From assembly GCA_934646965.1 (NCBI GenBank), contig CAKUEZ010000052.1, forward strand, positions 1 through 14,241: a stretch of 14,241 nt of DNA, written 5' to 3'. The notes beneath the pieces are model-generated. The model was not told the origin of the DNA. It worked only from the letters and a program-made list of their open reading frames with translations, and did not search any database. The DNA is from an uncultured Collinsella sp. (GTDB lineage Bacteria; Actinomycetota; Coriobacteriia; Coriobacteriales; Coriobacteriaceae). Both the position numbers and the translations under genes were made by a program. This document shows, one piece after another, positions 1 to 6,330 of the stretch (position 1 is the stretch's first letter; each line of letters begins with the position of its first letter).

Positions 1-1
1 G

Positions 2-2503
2 GATGCCTGCTTTGGCGCGACCGGCAATGCCGAGTCGGGCGGCGTGCCGAAGTTTATCGCGTCGGCCACCATCGTTACCAATGCCGAGCTGCTCGCATGC
101 GCCGAAGTTGCAGCCACCGCCGCAAACGTCGCGCCGGCCGTGCGCGATTGGGAGCAAGCGGTCACGCGTATTGAGCTCGACGCGGATGCAGAGAGCGATG
201 ACACGGGACAGGTCGAGCATTTCGTCCACGCTCTGATGAAGAATGACGAAAACGCCGCGCCGATGTATAAGTACACCTATATCAGGCAGGCGACGGATGC
301 CGTTGCGGACCCAAACGCCAATTCTGCCGGCGTGTCGGAGGACGAGCGGGGCGGTATAAAGCCCTCGAGCGACAACGTACTCTTCCACGGCGTGCTCAGC
401 GAAGCCCACATGAAGTTTGCGGAGATAGCCAGCGTTGAATGCCTGTTCCGTATCGCTTCGGTACGCTACGGCGAGGATGGCCGCTCGCGCCTGGTGGTAC
501 ACACGAAGGCAAACGGCGCGTGGTCCACACCCATGCCCGTGGACTTCCCCCTTGGGTTTGGCGAAGGCGACGTGGAGCGTGGCGGCACGTTCGATTACGA
601 CTTCGACGTAATTGAATACACAGACGGCGCGGGGCGCACGGACGCCTACGTATTGCTGGTCTCGGGAGAGCGCCCCGAAGGCGACGCAACCCGGTTCGAC
701 ACGGCAAGCACATCCGGCATTCTGTCCGTTGTGCGTCTGCGCATAAGCAATAGCGAAGTTCGCGTGATATCGCACACGTCGTGGCGCAGCATCTCGCGCG
801 GCCGCCTGCAGGAGGATGGCTACCATTGCCTGCAGTGCCCACGCATCACGGTGGGCAAGACACTTGTCGACGGACGCCTGTCGGGCGCCTATCTCCACCG
901 CCGCGGAGCCACCGCAGAAAAGGCGTTGGGCACCGAGGCAGAGGTCGCACTCGAGTGCTTTACCCTGTGGTCGGATCTGTCGGGCGACAGCCTCACGTTC
1001 CGTCAGGTCCTCCGCTTTCCGCAGGCACCGTCGAGCATCGAGCTGGGCGCGCCCGAGAATATCAACGGCAAAATGGTGGTGCCCGTTGCATACGAGACTG
1101 CAAGCGGTTGTGGCTGCGCATCGTACGCTGTGATCGGCCAGTCCATCGCGGGTTGGGGCGTTATGTCGCCAGATGCCACAGTGCCCCACGCGGTGCCGTG
1201 GCCGCAGCACACGGGCTTTTTGGCTACCGTCAACGAGCAGCTGCAGCATATTACTTGGACACGAGGCGCGACGGCATTTGCATCGGAGCCCGTGGGCGCC
1301 GCGGGCTGTGGCCCGGCGTCGTTCAGCGCGAGCAACAACGGTCGGTGCTTGATGTACGTAGAGAACACCGACGGCCAGGTGGGACAGACCTACGACGAAG
1401 AAGGCAACCCGGTAGCGGTGATGGGCAAGCGCTTCCGCATCTTCGCCAGTACCTTGGAACGCGATCTGTTCACAGAACCGTTCGTGATGTGTGAGCTCGA
1501 CCACCCCGTCGATCAGATAACGACGTTTTTGACCTCGGGCGGCATGCTCTCGGCGCTCGCCACGCACATTGTGAGTGCCGAGCAGAGCAAAGCAGAACTG
1601 CACGGCATCGAAGTGCCCCTGGTAGCGTGCGCCACTCCGACGGGTGCGGTCGCTACCTCGGGCGCGGTGGTGCCCGGAGCAGCAGGCGAATCCTTCATGG
1701 TCACGGTGCGAAACGACGGCAACACCTTGCTGACCGCCGGTACGATCGATCTGTACCGAGAGGGCTCTAACCAGCCGTTCTCCAGCGCATCCATCGGGTT
1801 CGGAGCGAACGCACGCATGGCATCGATCTACGATCCAGAGCTTGCCGAGGACGCTTCGGCCAACGACATGGCACACGTGAAGTACGCAGTCGAGACGCTG
1901 GGCGCACGTTTTGCGACGCACCCGCTGGTCGCTGACAATGGCAACGCCGTGCTGGCACCGGGTTGCACGGCACAGTTCCGCATGAGCTTTGCCATCCCGG
2001 AGAGCTGGGGCGACGAGGTGGGCAAACGCGTCACGCTGTATGCGAAGGCGCGCGACCTGGTGGCACTCGATCCCGTAACGCTCGAGGAGATCCGACCCGG
2101 CGCAAACTCGGCGCTGGGTGCCATGCTGCACGAGCTCCACGCGCCCGATGCAGCATGCGAACGCTCGGAAGTGCAGGTCGGCGTATGCGACAACGCGGAT
2201 ACGACGGGGCTTCATGACGCCCCGATGACGGTCGACGGCGAGGGCGGTGCTGGCGAGGGCGGCAGCTCCGGCGGAAGCAGCTCCGGTGGCGGCAGTGGCT
2301 CTGGCAGCGGCAAGGATCACGGCAATAACAAGCGCTCCGGAAAAGCGGGCACGCTCGCCGGCACGGGCGACAGCAACATCCCCCTAACCGCAGCCGCAGC
2401 AGCACTCGCCGCAGCTGGCGCCGGCCTCGTCGCCTACAGCGCCCGCCGCACGGCGCTCGAAAACGACACCGCCGATGAGGTCAATTCGGATAAGCCTCGC
2501 TAA
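2..2503 (+). CDS. Large cell-surface protein, 5' end missing, LAxTG-type anchor
   Basis: The frame is open from the first bases of the window, so the true start lies upstream; the GTG at 44 is only an internal codon. About 834 codons are visible. Most of the protein has no family I recognise; it is rich in short beta-type segments. Around 1660-2030 there is an Ig-like, CARDB/NEW3-style segment (VTVRNDGNTLLTAGTIDLY) typical of extracellular proteins. The C-terminus has a Gly/Ser-rich stalk (about 2240-2320), then LAGTG (2354-2368), an Ala/Leu-rich hydrophobic stretch, an Arg pair (SARRT) and a 15-residue polar tail. That order is the layout of a sortase-anchored wall protein. The role is probably adhesion or surface binding, but this is inference. 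The stop TAA at 2501 is followed by a hairpin at 2556. Confidence 0.8.
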   Translation, partial: DACFGATGNAESGGVPKFIASATIVTNAELLACAEVAATAANVAPAVRDWEQAVTRIELDADAESDDTGQVEHFVHALMKNDENAAPMYKYTYIRQATDAVADPNANSAGVSEDERGGIKPSSDNVLFHGVLSEAHMKFAEIASVECLFRIASVRYGEDGRSRLVVHTKANGAWSTPMPVDFPLGFGEGDVERGGTFDYDFDVIEYTDGAGRTDAYVLLVSGERPEGDATRFDTASTSGILSVVRLRISNSEVRVISHTSWRSISRGRLQEDGYHCLQCPRITVGKTLVDGRLSGAYLHRRGATAEKALGTEAEVALECFTLWSDLSGDSLTFRQVLRFPQAPSSIELGAPENINGKMVVPVAYETASGCGCASYAVIGQSIAGWGVMSPDATVPHAVPWPQHTGFLATVNEQLQHITWTRGATAFASEPVGAAGCGPASFSASNNGRCLMYVENTDGQVGQTYDEEGNPVAVMGKRFRIFASTLERDLFTEPFVMCELDHPVDQITTFLTSGGMLSALATHIVSAEQSKAELHGIEVPLVACATPTGAVATSGAVVPGAAGESFMVTVRNDGNTLLTAGTIDLYREGSNQPFSSASIGFGANARMASIYDPELAEDASANDMAHVKYAVETLGARFATHPLVADNGNAVLAPGCTAQFRMSFAIPESWGDEVGKRVTLYAKARDLVALDPVTLEEIRPGANSALGAMLHELHAPDAACERSEVQVGVCDNADTTGLHDAPMTVDGEGGAGEGGSSGGSSSGGGSGSGSGKDHGNNKRSGKAGTLAGTGDSNIPLTAAAAALAAAGAGLVAYSARRTALENDTADEVNSDKPR
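2354..2503 (+). other. C-terminal wall-sorting signal (LAGTG, hydrophobic helix, Arg pair)
   Basis: LAGTG is followed by DSNIPL, about 20 mainly Ala/Leu/Gly residues, and SARRT. Class E sortases of actinobacteria are known to prefer LAxTG over LPxTG, so this fits a class E-type signal. The 15 residues after the Arg pair are longer than the usual short charged tail. Retention as a plain membrane anchor is the alternative. Confidence 0.6.
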
Positions 2504-2555
2504 CTCCTAGTTGCTTTTGCGAGAGACGCCGACTCGGCTCATCGAACATCAAAAT

Positions 2556-2585
2556 GGGCTGATTCTGGATACCCAGAGCCAGCCC
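2556..2585. terminator. Hairpin between convergent genes
   Basis: GGGCTG (2556-2561) pairs with CAGCCC (2580-2585), and TCTGG (2564-2568) with CCAGA (2573-2577) around a 4-base loop. One mismatch and one G-T wobble separate the two stems. AAAAT precedes it on the + strand, giving ATTTT after the hairpin for minus-strand transcripts; GTTTG follows on the + side. It can serve both the surface-protein gene and the convergent membrane-protein gene, and is better placed for the latter. Confidence 0.65.
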
Positions 2586-2594
2586 GTTTGCGTA

Positions 2595-3179
2595 CTAGAT
2601 GTCGCCGGCGTCGTCGAGCTCTGCCTCAATCTTGGCACGACGCTTTTTCGCAGAGAAGAATGTTGCGCACAGGAGGGCAAACGTGGCCACGAAAATCGTC
2701 GCTCCGTAGCACACGCCCACTGCCAAGTTCGCCGCCCAAAAGACACTTTCGAGCGGAACGATCTGCGCCTCGGCGATGCAGCGCATCGCGGCGACAACAA
2801 GCGCGCTCACAGCTCCACTGAGACCACTGATAAGCAGGAAATACCCGGCAGGAAGATGCTCAGTCTGTCCAAAACGGTTGGTATCGACATAGCCCTTCCG
2901 CGTTTGCAGCACCACGCAGATTAGCATCACGATAACGAGCCACGCATACATGGCAGCCTCGAACGGTGTCGCAAAGAGGTGCGGCATTTCGCTGGCATCG
3001 CTGTGAACCCACGCGACCTGTCGAGCTATAAATTGATAGAAGAGAATTGCCAGCATGCCAAATGAAAGCAGCGCGAAGCCAATCTTGTAAATCTTTGCGT
3101 TTTCCGCCTCCAAGCGCTCATCCCTAGGGCCGGCATATTCACGCCACTTTTGCACGATTTTCAGATCTTCAAATTTCAT
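2595..3179 (-). CDS. Four-helix membrane protein, DUF6773-like
   Basis: A 194-residue integral membrane protein with a cytosolic-looking charged N-terminus (residues 1-30). Four hydrophobic segments lie at about 33-52, 74-92, 111-132 and 147-175, followed by a Lys/Arg cluster (KKRRAK) and an acidic end. Length, layout and pairing with a small Xre regulator match what I recall of DUF6773 proteins; that assignment is from memory. No catalytic motif is visible. The start is firm: AGGAG sits six bases upstream and overlaps the TAG stop of the regulator gene, so the two genes are translated as one operon. In this arrangement the membrane protein is often the partner or target of the regulator, but nothing in the sequence says what it transports or senses. 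Confidence 0.75.
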   Translation of the reverse strand: MKFEDLKIVQKWREYAGPRDERLEAENAKIYKIGFALLSFGMLAILFYQFIARQVAWVHSDASEMPHLFATPFEAAMYAWLVIVMLICVVLQTRKGYVDTNRFGQTEHLPAGYFLLISGLSGAVSALVVAAMRCIAEAQIVPLESVFWAANLAVGVCYGATIFVATFALLCATFFSAKKRRAKIEAELDDAGDI

Positions 3180-3187
3180 AGCGACTC

Positions 3188-3418
3188 CTAAAGAGCGTTA
3201 GGGTCGACGTCGGTCTCGTCTTCCCAAAACAAGTCGTTCAACGTAACGCGCAGCGCTTTACAGATTGCCACGCACAAATTGAGCGTGGGGTTGTAGCCGC
3301 CAGCCTCGATCAGGCCGATGGTTTGACGCGTAACGCCCACGGCCTCGGCTAAGTCGGCTTGCGAAAGGCCAGCCACCGCACGCGCCGCCTTCATGCGTAG
3401 GTTCTTTTTGCCCGGCAT
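3188..3418 (-). CDS. Small Xre/HTH_3 transcriptional regulator
   Basis: A 76-residue protein that is almost entirely one Cro/C1-type helix-turn-helix domain (about residues 8-63). The scaffold helix is SQADLAEAVGV (19-29) and the recognition helix begins TRQTIGLIE (30-38), followed by the usual NPTLNL...ICKALRVTLNDLFWE. There is no ligand-binding or oligomerisation domain, as is normal for this family of compact repressors. An upstream in-frame ATG at 3478 exists, but the one at 3418 has GAAAGGA at proper distance and starts the conserved domain directly. It is first in an operon with the membrane protein. Repeated ACAGA/TCTGT motifs around its promoter make autorepression likely (inference). 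Confidence 0.88.
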   Translation of the reverse strand: MPGKKNLRMKAARAVAGLSQADLAEAVGVTRQTIGLIEAGGYNPTLNLCVAICKALRVTLNDLFWEDETDVDPNAL

Positions 3419-3439
3419 GGAGTTCCTTTCGTAGTAATG

Positions 3440-3530
3440 GACAGATATCCGTTGCAACATGACAGAAATATATTGCATCCATCAACCAATGTCAACTATA
3501 TCTGTCATTGTGAAAAGCATGTCTGTCATG
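3440..3530. promoter_or_regulatory. Probable operator cluster: four ACAGA/TCTGT repeats around the promoter
   Basis: On the + strand the copies are GACAGATATC (3440-3449), CATGACAGA (3458-3466), TATATCTGTCA (3497-3507) and TCTGTCATG (3522-3530). The first two face one way and the last two the other. CATGACAGA and TCTGTCATG are exact reverse complements. One copy abuts the -10 and one lies just upstream of the -35. GTTGCAAC (3451-3458) is also a perfect palindrome. The placement is what an autorepressor would need. Binding by the adjacent HTH protein is inferred. Confidence 0.6.
3467..3495 (-). promoter_or_regulatory. Sigma-70 type promoter of the regulator/membrane-protein operon
   Basis: On the minus strand TTGACA (3490-3495) is followed by exactly 17 bases and TATATT (3467-3472). 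The -35 is a perfect consensus match and the -10 is close. Transcription would start near 3460, giving a leader of about 40 bases before the ATG at 3418. Confidence 0.8.
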
Positions 3531-3682
3531 AGCGCGCAGGCACGGGTTTCTTTCGATTCACTATTTCATTCATCTTGATTTCGTTGTCACATTACCATAT
3601 CTACCTCGTCATTTGCAGTCTTGTACCACCTCTCTCGTTGCGGTATTAAGCATTACCCACCGTAACCGAAAGGATGGTTTTA
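3531..3682 (+). promoter_or_regulatory. Leader of the DUF6323/DUF6179 genes, promoter uncertain
   Basis: This pyrimidine-rich, AT-richer stretch must hold the promoter for the rightward genes. Two weak candidates are visible: TTGATT, 17 bases, TATCTA (about 3578-3606), and TTGTAC (3621-3626), 17 bases, TATTAA (3644-3649). Neither is close to consensus. AAAGGATGG at 3669-3677 is the ribosome-binding site. Confidence 0.3.
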
Positions 3683-4246
3683 ATGGATACAAGCCCCTTG
3701 AACCCCATATGCTCATCCGCTGCAGAATCGCTACGTACGACAATCAATAGCCACTTGGCCTCCGCAGGAATAACGATTACCGCGAGCGAGGCAGCCGATC
3801 TTGCAATGCATCGAGACCTCTGCCTTCTGGACAACGAACGAATCGAGTTTGGAACGCCCGCCGTTGTGGCGATTGCCAAGGAACTTGCCCCTTCCTCTTG
3901 CTTGAAAATCTGCGATGCGGCGGATGCCTTAACGCGTCTTCAGGAAGTGTTCTACCGGACAAGGGACGAGCTTTCCGTCGAGGTGCCCGACACAGAGATC
4001 GTCGAGGCAATCTGCCATTGTTTCGATGAGACGGGCAGCGCCTTTGACGTTGCAGCGCTGCCCTCCGAAGAACTCATGGCCTTCTCAAAAACCTATCAGC
4101 AGGCCCAAGAGAGCACCGAGGAAGCCTGCTATTGCCTCACGGACGACACCGGCCACACGTACACGTTCGACCCAACGGAATGGGACTACGACGAAACGGC
4201 ACCCGGCTGGAACGGAGAGAAGTGGGACGATGACATTGATGAATAG
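3683..4246 (+). CDS. DUF6323-like protein of unknown function
   Basis: A 187-residue, strongly acidic, soluble protein without signal peptide or membrane segment. The central part (ITASEAADLAMHRD, IEFGTPAVVAIAKEL, LTRLQEVFYRTRDEL, DTEIVEAICHCFDE) matches the pattern I recall for DUF6323, including the ARD/HRD-like, RIEFG and LQE-FY-R-DE positions. The last 45 residues are Asp/Glu/Trp-rich and may be an added tail. The ATG at 3674 is possible, but AGGA at 3671-3674 overlaps it and is correctly spaced (8 bases) for the ATG at 3683, which I chose. The 3' end overlaps the next gene, whose product matches DUF6179. I recall these two families as neighbours in other gut bacteria, so they probably act together. 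No function is known to me. Confidence 0.75.
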   Translation: MDTSPLNPICSSAAESLRTTINSHLASAGITITASEAADLAMHRDLCLLDNERIEFGTPAVVAIAKELAPSSCLKICDAADALTRLQEVFYRTRDELSVEVPDTEIVEAICHCFDETGSAFDVAALPSEELMAFSKTYQQAQESTEEACYCLTDDTGHTYTFDPTEWDYDETAPGWNGEKWDDDIDE

Positions 4247-4874
4247 CAACATCCAGGAAGCCGGACGTCGAAAGCTCATGCGGGCACAGCACAATTTCGC
4301 CCAGCTCATAGCACGCGTTGCCAGCCTGTACTGCATGAATGGATCCTCATCGCTCAGTCAGCAGGAAATGGCCGAGCTCACCCTATCGATCGCTTATACG
4401 CTCGGCCTCGCCGATGCCACGCCCGAAGAAGCTATCCAGGCGCTCTGCGTTGAAGACCCCGTTGCGCTCTGGCACAGCCACCTAGCCGAACTCGATTGCC
4501 GCATCGACAATGCGCTCACCACATGGAAACGCATCGTCCTCGCTATGCCGCCCATCCGCAATGTTGCGCTCCGGGATACCCTGGCCAGCCTCGGCGACCT
4601 TAAGTCCCGCTACGATACGCGTTTTGCCGCCCACACGGTCCCCTGCGATATCGATTACCAGCTAAGCGAACCAATCGATACCAACCTTAGGGGCCTGGAT
4701 TACATCGAGGCGTGGCTCGCCCAACTCGAACGTGAGACGACTTGGATCGCGCAGTTCGATGTCGACAGCTGTATCTCAACGCTCGAACGCGTCTGCCCCG
4801 ATTATCGCGGACTCCATATCAACCTTTACGACCTGCTGTTTGCGCACGCCAGCGAACTTGAGCACAAAATGTAA
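4230..4874 (+). CDS. DUF6179-like protein of unknown function
   Basis: A 214-residue, mainly helical soluble protein. Recognisable positions are the N-terminal FAQLIARVASLY...GSSSLSQQEMAELTLSIAYTLGL segment and a C-terminal CDIDYQLSEP...GLDYIEAWLAQLERE...CPDYRGLHINLYDLLF segment. Both fit the DUF6179 pattern as I remember it. The ATG at 4230 overlaps the upstream gene by 17 bases; an ATG at 4239 (overlap 8 bases, ATGAATAG) is an equally plausible start. Either way translation is coupled to the DUF6323-like gene, suggesting fixed stoichiometry or a complex. The open frame extends upstream to 4026, but that part lies inside the previous gene and is out of its frame. I recall other family members as longer, so this may be a short form. 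No catalytic residues stand out. Confidence 0.72.
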   Translation: MTLMNSNIQEAGRRKLMRAQHNFAQLIARVASLYCMNGSSSLSQQEMAELTLSIAYTLGLADATPEEAIQALCVEDPVALWHSHLAELDCRIDNALTTWKRIVLAMPPIRNVALRDTLASLGDLKSRYDTRFAAHTVPCDIDYQLSEPIDTNLRGLDYIEAWLAQLERETTWIAQFDVDSCISTLERVCPDYRGLHINLYDLLFAHASELEHKM

Positions 4875-4901
4875 TGCTCGTCTGGCGCTCGCACAACAAA
4901 A

Positions 4902-4933
4902 AGGGCTGGCCCCGATTACTCGGAGCCAGCCCT
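4902..4933 (-). terminator. Intrinsic terminator of the lipoprotein gene
   Basis: AGGGCTGGC (4902-4910) pairs perfectly with GCCAGCCCT (4925-4933). An inner CCG/CGG pair (4912-4914 with 4921-4923) closes a 6-base loop. The run of A at 4898-4902 becomes a U tract after the hairpin on the minus strand. The + strand lacks a T run, so it would end the DUF6179-like transcript less efficiently. Confidence 0.85.
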
Positions 4934-4962
4934 GAGTCGCCTGACGTGGGAATCGAAATCCG

Positions 4963-5985
4963 TTACTTGAGCTTCAGCGCCTCCATCATGGGCACGGCAG
5001 CATCCCAGTCGATCTTCCAGCCAATCGACACGCGGACGGTCTCGCCCGTTGCGGGAGCCGTCGCAAACAGCGTATGGCCGTTGTCGGGACCGGTAAAGCG
5101 CAGCCACGTTATGCCGTTGTACTCGACCTGGTCGGTTGTCGTCTCCTTGCCTTCGTAGACCTGCTCTAGGCTTGCAATCTCTTCCTCCGGCGAGCGCGGG
5201 AAGATGCTGATGTGCAGGCGTCCTCCAGTCTCGTCATGGAAGAAGTCTGCCTTTTCGTGCTCTTCGTTGGACGAATCCAGCGTGTACCCATCGGCGGCCT
5301 CGATACTGTACGATGCGCAATCGATGCCCGTTAAATCTGCCTTCTCGCCAGAATCGGCCACGCCGCCGGCCGCCTTGAACTCCTTGGTCTCGCATCCCGT
5401 GGTGTCGAAGTGCATAGCCTCATGATTCTTGGCGGGGGCGTAAGCGTCTACGAACTCGACAGTGATGGGCCCGTAGTACGCCGTCTTGGGCGCCCAGAAG
5501 TAGACATACTCAACGGTCTCGCCCGGACCGATGTCTTTCCTCTTGGAAAGGTCGATGCCCTCGTGAAGCTCATCGGGAGCCTCGCTTGCAACGTAGTCGA
5601 GCACGGCCGCCTTACCGGAAGTAAACAACGGGTCGCCTGCCTCAAGATCGCCCTGGGCAGCATGCACGTTAAAGGAGTTAAACGTCCTGTTCTTTGCATT
5701 GTTGTTGGTGATCTTGACGTGCAGGTAAAAGCCGTCCTGCAGCTTAGCGTCGCCGCGATAGAACGTACCGTGGGCTACCGACTCATAGGTTATGCCAGCC
5801 ACCTCGACCGTCTGCGACTCATAGGCCTTGGCCTTCTTCTCTACGGGAGCACTGCCGCCGCCCGAGCTGCCAGCCGAGCCGCTCGGAGCACTGCCGCCGC
5901 AGCCGGCCACCGTACACGCCAGCACGGCCGAAAGCGTCACGGTGGGAATTCCTAACAGCAACTTCTTTGTCATGGGTTTCATCAT
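4963..5985 (-). CDS. Two-domain lipoprotein, N-terminal domain DUF5067-like
   Basis: A 340-residue exported lipoprotein. The N-terminus MMKPMTKK is followed by a hydrophobic stretch (9-23) and lipobox V-A-G-C29; a second Cys at 24 (VLAC) is a less good alternative. Then comes a Ser/Gly-rich linker (30-46). Residues about 55-190 form an Ig-like domain (GFYLHVKITNNNAKNRTF, GPGETVEYVYFW, ITVEFVDAY) resembling DUF5067. Residues about 205-340 are a second globular domain (SYSIEAADGYTL, LHISIFP, NGITWLRF) that I do not recognise. The frame is open to 6201, but AAAGGAG at 5994-6000 lies 8 bases before the ATG at 5985, which starts the signal peptide exactly. The protein is membrane-anchored on the outer face and no enzyme motif is visible. 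Transcription ends at the 4902-4933 hairpin. Confidence 0.85.
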   Translation of the reverse strand: MMKPMTKKLLLGIPTVTLSAVLACTVAGCGGSAPSGSAGSSGGGSAPVEKKAKAYESQTVEVAGITYESVAHGTFYRGDAKLQDGFYLHVKITNNNAKNRTFNSFNVHAAQGDLEAGDPLFTSGKAAVLDYVASEAPDELHEGIDLSKRKDIGPGETVEYVYFWAPKTAYYGPITVEFVDAYAPAKNHEAMHFDTTGCETKEFKAAGGVADSGEKADLTGIDCASYSIEAADGYTLDSSNEEHEKADFFHDETGGRLHISIFPRSPEEEIASLEQVYEGKETTTDQVEYNGITWLRFTGPDNGHTLFATAPATGETVRVSIGWKIDWDAAVPMMEALKLK

Positions 5986-6027
5986 CCTCACCGCTCCTTT
6001 CGGCTTGCAGCTCATCCGTTGCCCAAG

Positions 6028-6080
6028 GCATTCGTCGTCCCCGCGGCATCGGCTTCCACCATGAGCGTACGACGAAATGC
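6028..6080. repeat. Inverted repeat in the leader of the lipoprotein gene
   Basis: GCATTCGTCGT (6028-6038) pairs with ACGACGAAATGC (6069-6080), with one bulged base and a 30-base loop. It lies about 45-95 bases upstream of the lipoprotein start. It could be a leader RNA stem or a protein-binding dyad. Its role is unknown. Confidence 0.45.
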
Positions 6081-6210
6081 GGCACCGACGAAGTGACTCG
6101 TGGCCCAAATAACGCCCCGTTAGACCCCCTTTCAGGCCAAAAGGGCCGTGGTTCGCATACCCTCGGCCCATAAAACGAGACGTCTGTCCCAATTCGAGCA
6201 CAAAACCAAA

Positions 6211-6240
6211 GTGTCAGCGATACCCATCAGAGCGTATGAT
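6211..6240 (+). promoter_or_regulatory. Candidate promoter for the DUF3825 gene
   Basis: GTGTCA (6211-6216), 18 bases, then TATGAT (6235-6240, one mismatch from consensus). Start of transcription near 6247 would give a leader of about 85 bases to the ATG at 6331. Confidence 0.4.
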
Positions 6241-6330
6241 GTCCTCAACGTTTTCGGACGGTGGACATGTTTCGTCGTCAATGGCCAGACCATACGCCCG
6301 AACCGAGCTACTAATTGGAGGGGACAAATA

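Larger units (their letters stand above)
5986..6330. other. Divergent intergenic region between lipoprotein and DUF3825 genes
   Basis: This 345-base gap must carry promoters for both flanking genes. It holds the inverted repeat at 6028-6080, a small perfect dyad TAACG-CCC-CGTTA (6110-6122), a short CCCTTT/AAAGGG hairpin near 6127-6144 and a + strand promoter candidate (6211-6240). I found no convincing minus-strand promoter. Open frames run into it from both sides, but neither extension has a ribosome-binding site, so I see no extra gene. Confidence 0.5.

Noticed and set aside
44..46. GTG as start of the first surface-protein gene
   Set aside because: The same frame is open to the first base of the window and no ribosome-binding site precedes 44, so the gene is truncated by the window edge.
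3179..3188. Toxin-antitoxin reading of the HTH and membrane-protein pair
   Set aside because: The partner is a 194-residue four-helix membrane protein, far larger than type I/II membrane toxins, and no toxin motif is visible. A regulator-target operon explains it better.
5986..6201. Longer start for the lipoprotein gene
   Set aside because: The extra 72 residues precede a proper signal peptide and lipobox, which would then be internal. The ATG at 5985 has a well-spaced AAAGGAG.
6148..6330. Longer start for the DUF3825 gene
   Set aside because: No ribosome-binding site is present at 6148 and the predicted promoter lies inside the extension. GGAGGGG marks 6331.
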